Assembly (NCBI GenBank): GCA_903813345.2
Contig: CAIIXF020000001.1
Coordinates: forward strand, 21,163,915 to 21,227,914
DNA length: 64,000 nucleotides
Direction: 5' to 3'
Source of the DNA: Owenia fusiformis
Lineage: Eukaryota > Annelida > Polychaeta > Sabellida > Oweniidae
In this document: positions 23,601-35,800 of the stretch, one piece after another
Position numbering within the stretch: position 1 is the first letter of the stretch
Layout: each line of letters starts with the position of its first letter
Made by a program: the position numbers and the translations under genes
Notes under the pieces: model-generated
What the model was told of the DNA's origin: nothing
Database searches by the model: none
Seen by the model: only the letters and a program-made list of their open reading frames with translations

Positions 23601-25561
23601 GGCCCCCGTATGGCTTCTGGGGGCCACCGTATAGCTTTTTAAGGCCACTGGGGGCCCCTGTATAGCTTCTGGGCGCCACCGTATAGCTCCTGGGGGCCAC
23701 AGGGTTTCCTGTATAGCTTATGGGAGCCACCGTATAGCTCCTGGGGGCCACTATTCAGCTTCTGGGGCCAACATATAGCTTCTTGGGAGCACAGTGTAGC
23801 TTCTGGGGGCAACTTGGGGCCCCTGTATAGATTCTTGGGGCCACTGGGGGCCATCATATAGCTTCTGGGGGCTTCTGGAACCTAATAATTAATGTATTTT
23901 GCCAGGTTTCACCAAAATCTTCAAATATGGGGGCTGTCAGGGGGGGGGGGTTAAATTAATTAAGTTATAATTTTTCTAAACAAATTCATGCGACTATTTA
24001 TCTCTAAAGCAAAGGGAGAATAACTTTCTTTTAACTCATTAAGAACGTGAAATGTAAAAACCTCATTATCAAGTGATGTTACCATAGCATCTGAAATGTT
24101 AGAAATATTACATAAACCATATGATGAATCATCTTCACTTCTAATCATGCTTTATACTTCAGATACTTTAAGAATCAAGAATATGAAGAATATGATGAAA
24201 ATCAGACTATATGTATACTATTTATATGAATCATTGAAAGTGCATGGTAAATTATAAAATTGGATCTTTAATATACAGGATCGAGATAACCGTTTTAACC
24301 CCTGTGAATGATAGTCAAAATACATGTAACCTTTCCACATACTTATTAGTTCAGTTCAATACATGCACATTTTTACTCAATAAGATTGAAACAACTATGG
24401 TTGTTACTTTTTTTGTTAATTTAATATTCTTTTTATAATTGTCAAACAATGATGTTCACAGTAGCTGCCTTCAAAGCTGGATAATTTTGTTAATTCTGAT
24501 CCAATTTTGAAGATTTGTTGTCTCTTTAATGTTGCTTATATCTTCCACTCATCAAATAAGGGACAAAACTATGCACACATTCTGTCATACGGCCTCAGTT
24601 CTAATAGATATGTTGCTATACTACGATATTCTGAACAAAAAATGGATTGATGACGTCACAATTAATGCAAATTAGCTAATTTGCATAAATGAATATTGTA
24701 ACCATATAGTAAATTTACTCCAAGGTAAGACGTATGTATATTATTGTCAAATAATGACATTCACGATAGCTGCCTTGAAAGTTACATAACTTTCGTAATA
24801 CTGATTCAATTTTGAATCTGTTTTCACTTTTATGTTGCTTATACCTTATACTAATAGAATAAAGGACAAAACCTTTCAAAGATTTTGCCATACGGCCTCA
24901 GTTCTAATAGATACGTTGCTATAGTTGGAAATTCTGAACCAAAAATAGATTGATGACGTCATAATTTATGCAAATTAGATAATTTGCATAATTGAATAAC
25001 AGAAATTTATTGGAAATTTAACGAGGTTTAATTTGGTACCAATATCATTTCTATAGACCAAATAATAACAGAGCTACAAATGATTTAAGATACCAAGGTA
25101 AGATGTCTAAAGATGCGTAACCATGGTAACTGAATGCCGCCATAAAAGTACTATGGGACATTAGTTGGCAATGTTAACAAATGAATTCATTAAATAGACA
25201 CCCTAGGGATTACAAAAATGTATGTAACTTATTCACACCTTATGGGTGCATGGGAACCCCTTGTTCCTACTATACTATATCAGTTATCTCATCATCTGTA
25301 AAACCAAAATCCCAGTTACCTTCCCTTAAGCAGTTGAAGGTATCCTTGAACTGTGGCGCCTACGAATTGTATATGGAGAAATGATCATACCCCAGAGTTT
25401 CCATGTCATATGAGTCGGGTTTAGTTCAAATATCAAAGCATTACGTCAACTATAAAGTAGTTTAATTCGATGAAAACTAAAAATATCGAAATCGCCACTC
25501 CCCGTCCGCCATCTTTGATGCGAATGTGACGGTCGTTACCTTCGCTTGATACTGATCAGTG
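20656..25561. mobile_element. 4.9-kb foldback element with ~1.8-kb inverted arms
   Basis: Ends CACTGGTCAGTATCAAGC and GCTTGATACTGATCAGTG are inverted with one mismatch. The arms (about 20,656-22,500 and 23,820-25,561) remain largely complementary, with small differences. Each arm contains two diverged ~340-bp direct repeats with TGACGTCATCAAT and the phrase AACTGAGGCCGTATG. The flanks share only AA, so no clear target duplication is seen. The centre is an inverted pair of GC-rich minisatellite blocks. A 57-codon segment (MIRSEDDSSYGLCNISNISD...) is open in both arms (22180-22362 plus, 24148-23960 minus). No transposase is seen. It resembles foldback (FB-type) transposons by architecture only. 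Confidence 0.8.
22440..23880. repeat. Minisatellite core of foldback element (~21-bp units, strand switch near 22,860)
   Basis: Units on GGCCCCCAGAAGCTATA run forward to about 22,860 and in reverse (TATAGCTTCTGGGGGCC) from there to 23,880. Because many units are 21 bp they keep frame and give repeated GPQKLY peptides on either strand. These are not taken as genes. Confidence 0.9.
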
Positions 25562-26802
25562 AATGAATAGTATTGGCTGTATATACTTTAATAGTCTGAC
25601 TGTCTCAAGTCTAGAGAGAGCTTTCACCGATATACAGGGTTGCCGATCCCAAAAAATCACAGACTTTTCCCAAGTTCATGTATTTTTTACCAAATGAGCT
25701 GTTCTTTTACTTTTCTTAGAATTCTATATAAAATACCATTGCCATTTTCTTGTCATTTTAGAGAAAATTATGAAATGCTCGATTTTTCAAATCAAAGTTT
25801 GATGTTCCTTGACTTCCCTGGCATAGCCACCCTGTTAGAACATAAAACTTCCAGGAATCAGTAACCTGATTACATATATCTACCTGTATATAAGTGATCA
25901 CTCTGTGTAATGAACTCTTGTATTTTGTATATGTCACTGTCAAACTTGCCATTCACGATTACTCAAACCCTAGTCACATGACTTGAAAGATACATTCACG
26001 GGTCATTCTGGTTTAGTGGAATATTACTTGAAAGCTCCACTTTCCATCCAGAATAAAATAATTTTATAGAGTAAAAAAATATTTATTTTTCTAGTCAATT
26101 TAGGCAAACCTTGATAACCACAATCAAGCATTATAAATATGTATGTAAATATGTTATACGTCTTATTTATTGTTATATATAGTTTCTTGCAGTGCTCATA
26201 GACCCACAGTAACTACCAAGTTATCTTATTGCTACACATTCTGCTACATATTAGAATTTTTCCACAAATTTACCATTTTAGTAAATTATTAACAAAAATT
26301 TACTTATTATGTATTTTTTGTAAATTGAACACAATTGTATTTCAAATCATTACAACAAGAACTGAACATTGGTAGCCTACATTATATGAATGAAGAAGAG
26401 TAAACTGGTACACCTGTACGTGATTATGGACAAGAAAATCACATCCATAAATGACAACCAGCCTCGGTGGGCATCAATGCCCATAGTTCTTTGAGAGTGC
26501 TTTCAAATAAACTGCCAATGCATAATAAATGCCCAGTGTGTGTATTAGTGAGAAACTTAAATATGTACATGTATATTACTTAAATTATTTACTTATTTGT
26601 TAATCTTAGGCCTATATTTGTATATTTTCAAATGACAAACAGTTAACTGAAGAAATAAACTGAAACCGGTAGTGACTGTAAAACTTCTTCTGTTAAACAT
26701 ACTTTTTAATGAAGAAAGGAATTGATTCATGTGTGACTGCTAAATGGAGCCAGTGGCAATACTCAATGAAGGCACTGAACCACATGGCTAGTTATAATCC
26801 AT
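25562..26802. other. 3' flank of the SEA-EGF-LDLa gene, no gene seen
   Basis: AT-rich sequence between the foldback element and the stop of the minus-strand gene. No supported exon. Confidence 0.4.
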
Positions 26803-29800
26803 TCATCCAAAGAACTTAAATCCTGCAGGACGATATGCCTTTTTCTTAGGTTTATATCTTCGTTCATCATCAGGCATTCCAAAGTAATATCTCCTGTTTA
26901 TGTCTTCATTGTTAATGGCATTAAACCGTGTGGGTCTAGTGTAAACTGTAGTTTCCTTGAATTCCCCTCCCTCCTCATTTAGCTCATTATAATAGTCATC
27001 TATAGGCACTGACTTTTCTGCTGTAGGTACAACACCCTTTAGAATACTTATCTCCTGGAGTTCTACCACATCTTCAATGTTGTTATTGTCTGTTGACTCT
27101 TTGGTTGGCGTAGTAGTACCAGTGATATCCATTGATACAGTGTTTTTATCCTCCGTAGTCAAAGCAGTACTCTTTTTGAGCAGTGACTTAATAGCTTTTG
27201 CAAACTGTCTATTTTTAGTTGTAGTGCTGTCAGTCTCAATTTTGACAGTGTCTTTGGTTGTAACAATTGTCGTATCTGGTATATCTGTGGCAGTTAAAGT
27301 TGTAGGTGCCATCACAAAGTACTCTTCTGCAGCCGCAGGTATGAATGGCTTCATTGTTTGTTTTGTGGTTGTCATGGTGACACTGTTTGTTGGCTTTGAT
27401 GTTGTTGTCATGTGAACAAAGTTTTCAGTGGCTGCTTCTACAGCTGGAAAGAAATATCAAGAGAATAATTGGTCTGATAGAAGGCATCTATTTTGCATGT
27501 TTTGTGAAACATACTGCCAATACATGATTTGTATAAACAATTACATTATTTGATATATAAAGATAACTAAAGAAGAAAATATATTTCTCTGAAAAATCTC
27601 AAGTACATTATACATGAGGATCAGTTCTCTCATTTGAATACCACATTTCCTAATATCAAACAGGTGAAAATATTCACTCTTTCAAAAGATATCTGTGAAG
27701 GAACAAACTAAGTGTGAAAGTCAATAAAATTATATTTACTGCAAAGAGCAGAGGCCTCATCTTTTCCATTGTCACAATCTGCATAGCCATCACATGTCAT
27801 ACATTGTTTAGGGCTACATGGGAAATAAAGGTCATTAGACCCACTACATGGTGAGGTGTTGCCTTCCAAAGCATCATCTGCAAAAACATGCATATGATTA
27901 TAATATCTATGATTCACTGATGGGTTTGTGGTTACAATACAAACTGACATCACACAATTCAATCAATTCTCAATACCCTACTTTTTAACAGCTCTGTTTC
28001 AGTGTCTTGTTTCAAAAGTAAATGTCACCACCTGCCTTTTGTTACAGACAGCAATGGCCAGGCGCTGACTGATCCTGCCGAACACCATCCACAAAAAAAA
28101 AGTGATATTAAAAAAATGGAATATTCAAAAGTGTCTTTTTAACAGAATTCGAAGATTCAAGATTCCAGATTTCTAATCCAAAAGAAATCTCGTCTAATTC
28201 TAATAAAAAGGATGAATGGATGGATGGATGAAAGCACGGACAGACAGAAAGATTTATGGGGGAGCAATTCCATAGGCTAACATTGTAAGACATGACCTTA
28301 CCTTTTGGTGCTTTTTTACATGTGTGTTTATCTGAAGTAAGGGTCTGGCCTTGGGGGCAAATGCAGAGATACTGTTGACTTCCAAGGCTCCAGATGCATT
28401 GGAAAGCACAGCCACCATTATTCTTCTTACATTCATTTTGAATATCTACAATAATAAGTAAGTATGTCATACATATTCTTCCCAATTGAAAGGTTGACAC
28501 TGAACGTTAGAATATGTACATGTATTTCCAAAATAAAAAAAAGTCTACTTACACTGAAAGTCTAGATTCTTTTGTTGTATCCTAAATGGACCTAGCATTC
28601 CCTCAGTCTTTTTGAGATAGTGCTCTATCACAAAGGTAGGTTTACTAAGTAAGTGACCCTCATCTTTTGGCTTAGTGAAAAAGAGTGTATAGTCCACTAC
28701 TATACTTCCTTCAGTGAAGTCTGTCACCAATACCTTCTTAAAGCTCTCAATATCTTTAAATGCAGCAGTCAGCTGGAAATTAGCAAACCATAATATGAGA
28801 TAACATCAAGATTCACAAACTTCCATGGCAGTGTCTCGGGATAGATACTGCAGCAGGAAAATTGAAAAACATCCAATATAGAGTGAAAATAGTCCGCTTT
28901 TTCACCACAGACATGTTTAATTAAATTACGACACAGTATATGTATTCTATTACTTTGCTCATAGCTATCAATCATTATCTTGTCAGAATATTTCAATATT
29001 TCAAAAATCATGAAACATTAGAAGAAATCTCACAGAAGAAACATATGTTGTTATCTTCAGTCAAATAGATTAATATTAATGAGATGTCCACTCACTAGAA
29101 GCTGCATCTTTGCCTTGAGAGCCCTGTAGATGGTGGAGTTTGAATTACCCAACTGAGCAGTGTATTGATGGCTTATAATATGGACTCTACCTTTCACTGC
29201 ATTGTACACTGAAATAAAACAAATAAACACACATTCATTTTTTACAAGAAATTATCAGATTACATGGGTTTTCATATACATGTACATGTTTTTTTAATGA
29301 CATATGCTAGAGAAACAGCAACTCCCAAGAGAAGCATATATCACTGAACAAAATATATTTCATCAATATCTTAGTGGAATCTACATTAATAATGTGACAT
29401 GAAACCGGATAATAAAGAGCGAGGGAAAGTATCGCAACAGATTTTTGACAGTAAATAATTTTTTTCTAGTAGTTTCTGGCTGTACAAAAATGAATGCATA
29501 TGAAAGGCCAATGTATAATCTTTAAGAAAAATTCAAAGAATGGTTTCAAGATCAATTGGATTATCTCATAAGCCATGTTTAATCCACCCATCAACAAGCT
29601 TTTTTTCAAAATACAATCGTCATTTTCACCATCGTCCCTCATTTTTTTTTACAATTTTCATGCAAAGTTACATTGTACTTGAACAAATGTTTCATCACTT
29701 AAAATATATAAGGAACTCCTCGTGGATTAGGATTATGATAATCCAATATAAGGGGATCCAATGGGGCTATGCTTTTAGTACAGCACACTCATATAAGATG

Positions 29801-32800
29801 TCATTAGTGTGCCATAAAGTTAGTTCAAAATGTTTTCATAAATGAATGGTTGGACTTGTTTGATCCCCTGCTGTTTGATCCCCTGTTTAATCAATGGAGC
29901 ATAACCGCAGCATTTCCCAAAAAATTCTGAATACCTGTCAAGTTGACTGTTTAATGTTTGAGTGCAGTTAAACCTGTGTGTGTGTGTAAGTTGCTAAGAA
30001 ATTCTAAATACCTCTCTTTATGATAATTTCTATGATGCCTTATTATTGCATTTACTTCGAACAGGTTTTCTGTATCTTGTTTATCAGTAATGATTCACGA
30101 GGTACAGTGCTATTAAAATCATAAATACAGTACAAGAATTTAGTACATCATACCTTTGCCAATAATTTCAGTAAGACAAATATTTTGATCCAGCTTCTGA
30201 AAAAACATTGAACATGTTTCTATATGATGATGTGTTATAACACACTTCCTTATTTGAGTTTATCTCCAGATTGATTATTCAAATAATGAAATGAAGGATG
30301 ATATGCTAAGAATAATTTTTGCATATTCATCAATTCAAGAAATGTTATCCTAAGAAAATGTTATGAGTAACATACACTCTTACCTTAATGTTAACATTAG
30401 GTAGATTAAGCTTGCATATAAAATCGAAACGCCAACCTATGACCAATCGCCCATACAAATGCATCGCTAAATATTTTCCATTCACATTTAGGTTGTGAAA
30501 AACATTGCAAGCTTAAAGTCCCTATTGAGAGTCTCTGAAAACCACAATCAAAACCATTGAGTGTGTGGTGTATACTACCTTTATCATTAGACTCCAGATG
30601 TAAATCTGGAGTCTATTGTTTTCGTCAGTATTCTTATTATTAGACTCCAGATGAAAATCTGGAGTCTATTGCTTTTGCCAGTTTTCTTATTATTAGACTC
30701 CAGATTGAAAATCTGGAGTCTATTGCTTTTGCCAGTTTTCTTATTATTATTATTCTCTCTTGTCACGTTTTCTCAGTAACTAGAAGACTTGGAGTAAATC
30801 TACTTACATGGTCAGTTAGGGTATGTGACCTAGTTTCTGGGAAATTAGGTCAAATTTTTATCTAGGTCAAAGGTCAAAATCTAGGTCAAATTATCATTTT
30901 GTCAATTATCTTTGTCATTTTTCGATATTTTTTCAAAATTTTTTTTTCAACGTGTAGCCGAGAAAAAGACGATTCGACTGTGAGTAATCAATTTTTTGAT
31001 TACTTTTACCGATTTTGAGATATTGCGTCCGGAAAGTAGGTCAAACGAAAAAGTTCTCCGAATTCAACGTATGAGTTATGAAATAAGTGTAAAATTTCCT
31101 CAGGAATCCAAATCTGCAAACCAAATTTCAATCTGACTTCCGGTTCGGAAGCTATAGCGTTTTGAAATTGCTAAATTTGGTGCCCATGTAAAGCCAATGG
31201 GAAAAAAGACTTTTTCGAAGTGTAAAATACAAGATATAGACTGAGCACAGCTTAACATAATGAATGTCCATAAAAGAAGGGGACCTCAAAAGCTACCTAG
31301 CTTCAAAATTTGGACACCAAAATGCCTAGGTCAAAATCTAGGTCAAATTCATAGTTTTTCCTTATTTTTGCGATTCTGGCACTACACTTTTAGGATTTGC
31401 TTCAAAATTTTGTATACAGGTAGCAAAGAGTGTGCTAATAGTGAGAGCCTTTTGCCGTCAGAAAGTATTTTGACCCACTTTTGAGATATGGTGTCCGTAA
31501 AGTAGGTCAAAATAAAAATTTCTCATAATTTAACTTATGAGTTATGAATTAAGGGTGGAATTTTCTCAGGAATCCGAATCTGCAAACCAAATTTCAATCC
31601 GACTTTTCGTTGGGAAGTTATGGCGTTTTGAAAGCTCAAAAATCGCTAATTTTGGTGCCCCATGTTATGTCAATGAGAAAAAAGATTTTTTTGAAGTGTA
31701 AAATACCAGATAAAGACTGAGTACAGCTTAAGATTCTGAAAGTCTATAAAAGAAGTGGACCTCGAAGGCTATCTAGCTTTAAAATTTGGACACCAAAATC
31801 CCTAGGTCAAAATCTAGGTCAAATACATAGTTTTTCCTTATTTTTGCGATTCTGGCACTACACTTTTAGGATTTGCTTCAAAATTTTGTATACAGGTAGC
31901 AAAGAGTGGGCTAATAGTGTTATCCTTTTGCCGTCAGAGAGTATTTTGACCCACTTTTGAGATATGGTGTCCGAAATGTAGGTCAAAATAAAAAATTCTC
32001 CAAATTTTACATATGAGTTATGAATTAAAAGTAGAATTTTCTCAGGAATCCGAATCTGCAAACCAAATTTCGATCCGACTACCGGTTCCAAAGTTATGGC
32101 GTGTCCGAAAAGTAGGTCAAAATAAAAATTCGCCAAATTTAACGTATGAGTTATGAATAAGGGGTAGAATTTTGTCAGGAATCCGAATCTTTAAATCAAA
32201 TTTCGATTCGACTTCCGGTTTGAAAGTTATAGCGTTTTGAAATTTCGAGAAAAATCGATCTGATGTTATCCTGATAGAAAGTCAAGGAAAAAAGATTTTT
32301 TTGAAGTGTAAAATACGAGATATAGATTGAGTACAGCTTAAGATAATGAATTCCTATAAAAGAAGGGGACCTCAAAAGCTACCTAGTTTCAATATTTGGA
32401 CACCAAAATGCCTAGGTCAAAATCTAGGTCAAATTCATAGTTTTTCCTTATTTTTGCGATTCTGGCACTACACTTTTAGGATTTGCTTCAAAATTTTGTA
32501 TACAGGTAGCAAAGAGTGTGCTAATAGTGTTAGCCTTTTGCCGTCAGAGAGTATTTTGACCCACTTTTGAGATATGGTGTCCGAAAAGTAGGTCAAAATA
32601 AAAGTTCTCCGAATTTAGCATATGAGTTATGAAATAAGGATAGAATTTTCTGAGGAATCAGAATCTGCAAACCAAATTTCGATCCGACTTTCTGTTTGAA
32701 AGTTATAGCGTTTTGAAAGCTCAAAAATTGCTAAATTTGGTGCCCCATGTTATGTCAATAGGGAAAAAGATTTTTTTTTTGAAGTCTAAAATACCAGATA

Positions 32801-35800
32801 TAGACTGAGTACAGCTTAACATTCTGAAAGCCTTTAAAAAAAGGGGGCATCGAAGGCTATCTAGCTTTAAAATTTGGACACCAAAATGCCAAGGTCAAAA
32901 TCTAGGGCAAATTCATAATTTTCCTTATTTTTGCGATTCTGACATTACACTTTAATGATTTGCTTCGAAATTTTGTATACAGGTAGCAAAGAGTGTGCTT
33001 ATAGTGATAGCCTTTTGCCGTCAGAAAGTATTTTGACCCACTTTTGAGATATGGTGTCCAAAAAGTAGGTCAAAATAAAAAAATCTCCAAATTTAATGTA
33101 TGAGTTATGAATTAAGGGTAGAATTTTCCCAGGAGTCCGAATCTTTAAACCAAAATACAATCTAACTTCTGGTTAGATAGTTATAGCGGTTTGAAGTCTC
33201 GAAAAGTCGATATGATGATATCCCCATGTTAAGCCAATGGAGTCGAAGATAAAAAAAATGGAGAGTTGTCTAAATGTCTAAATTCTAGCTGACTCGATCA
33301 GCTTATTCTGGATGACTCAGCTTACAAGTATTCTGGATGACTCAGCTTAAAAAAAGAATTAAATCTGGAGTCTTAAATTGAACTTGTTCAATTTACATGT
33401 CTAGTTATTCATTCTTTCTTTCTTTCTTTCTTTCCGAACACTTTTTCTCAGCAACTAGAAAAACTTACTTTAACCTACTTACATGGCTAACATAGCCCAT
33501 CAACCTAGTTTCTGGGAAATTAGGTCAAATTTTTATCTAGGTCAAAGGTCAAGAACTAGGTCAAATTTAGTTCAAATCAACATTCTGTCAATTATCTTCG
33601 TTGTTACTTGTGGTAACTCCTTCATCTTTTTTTCAACATGTAGCTTAGAAAAAAACAAATCGAGAGTGTGCCATCCGTTTTTTGATTACTCTTACCGATT
33701 TTGAGATATGGCGTCCGGAAAGTAGGTCAAACTAAAAAGTTAACCAAATTTAACATATGAGCTATGAAATAAGTGTAGAATTTTCTCAGGAATCTGAATC
33801 TGCAAACCAAATTTCGATCCGACTTCCGGTTCGGAAGTTAAGGCGTTTTGAAAACTCAAAAATCGCTAAATTTGGTGCCCATGTTAAGTCAATGGGAAAA
33901 AAGATTTTTTTGAAGTGAAAAATACGGAATATAGACTGAGTTCAGCTTCACATAATCAAAGCCTTTAAAAGAAGGGGACCTCAAAAGCCATCTAGCTTCA
34001 AAATTTGGACACCAAAATGCCTAGGTCAAAATCTAGGTCAAATTCATAGGTTTTCCTTATTTTTCGATTCTGACACTACACTTTAATTATATTCTTCGAA
34101 ATTGTGTATACATGTAGCCAAGAGTGTGCTAATAGCGTTAGCCTTTTGCCGTCAGAAAGTATTTTGACCCACTTTTGAGATATGGTGTCCGAAATATAGG
34201 TCAAAATAAAAAGTTCTCCAAATTTAATGTTTGAGTTATGAATTAAGAGTAGAATTTTCCGAGAAATCCGAATCTGCAAACCAAATTTCGATCCGACTTC
34301 TGGTTCCGAAGTTATGGCGTGTCCAAAAAGTAGGTCAAAATAAAAATTCGCCAAATTTAACGTATGAGTTATGAATTAGGGGTAGAATTTTGTCAGGAAT
34401 CCGAATCTGCAAACCAAATTTCGATCCGACTACCCGTTTGAAAGTTATGGCGTTTTGAAATTTCGAGGAAAATCGATCTGATGTTATCCTGATTGAAAGT
34501 CAAGGAAAAAAGATTTTTTTGAAGTGTAAAATACGAGATATAGATTGAGTACAGCTTAAGATAATGAATTCCTATAAAAGAAGGGGACCTCAAAAGCTAC
34601 CTAGTTTCAATATATGGACACCAAAATGCCTAGGTCAAAATCTAGGTCAAATTCATAGTTTTTCCTTATTTCTGCGATTCTGGCACTACACTTTTAGGAT
34701 TTGCTTCAAAATTTTGTATACAGGTAGCAAAGAGTGTGCTTATAGTGTTAGCCTTTTGCCGTCAGAGAGTATTTTGACCCACTTTTGAGATATGGTGTCC
34801 GAAATGTAGGTCAAAATAAAAAGTTCTCCAAATTTAACGTATGAGTTATGAATTGGGGGTAGAATTTCCTCAGGAATCCGGATCTGAAATTAAAATTGCA
34901 ATCCGATCCCCGGTTAAGATTCTACGCCATTTTGAAGTTTGAAGTTCGCACTTGCCAGTATTCACAATGCTGATTGATCAAATATACTTTCAAAAATTCC
35001 TGCATACCCTACTTTACCACCCTACCTACTCAGCTACTTATTTGCCTACTTACTCAATTACTTAATTAGTTATTACTTACTTAGCAACTTACTCAGCTAC
35101 TAACTCAGGTACTTACTCAGCTACTTACTCAGCTACCTACTCAGCTTTTTACTCAGTTACTTACTCAATTACTACTAAGGTACTTACTCAGCTAATTACT
35201 CAGTTACTTACTCAGCTCTTTACTGATCTATCTAGGTCAAATAAATCTGGAGTCTTAAATTGAACTTGTTCAATTTCACAAATCTAGTTATTATTCTTTA
35301 TTATTCTTCTTTCCCAGTTTTCTCGTTAACTAGAAGATATTGAGTAAAGTCTTATATATGGTCCATTTAGGTCCTAGATCTAGTTTCTCGGAAATTGGGT
35401 CAAATTTTTATCTAGGTCAAAGGTCAAGAACTAGGTCAAATCCAGTACTTTGTCACTTTTTTCGATTTTCTCGGTCATCCTTCAATATTTTCGATCCGGT
35501 TTTTTTTCATTGTATTCCTTATAAAAAAGTAGGAAACCTAGGGTCGATTTAGTTTTTTGATATCTCAAACCGATTTCGAGATATCAGTGTCTGAAAACGA
35601 GGTCCAAAAAAAAAGTTCTCCGAATCAAATGTCCAGGATATTAGTCTTATAGGAAATTTTCTCAGGATTCTGAATCTGAAAACGAAATTTGGATCTGACA
35701 TCCAGTTCGGAAGTTATGGCGTTTTGAAAACTCAAAAATCGCTAAATTTGGTGCCCATGTTAAGTCAATGGGAAAAAATATTTTTTTGAAGTGAAAAATA

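Noticed and set aside
22476-23857. Several 60-111 codon frames rich in GPQKLY or APRSYT on both strands
   Set aside because: Products of a 21-bp minisatellite, present on both strands and in several frames.
27077-27415. 112-codon plus-strand frame rich in Val
   Set aside because: Shadow of the Thr-rich last exon of the minus-strand SEA gene.
30155-30197. Candidate extra minus-strand exon KLDQNICLTEIIGK for the SEA gene
   Set aside because: Its start phase (0) does not fit the preceding exon (phase 1), while joining 53,392 directly to 29,208 keeps the whole gene in frame.
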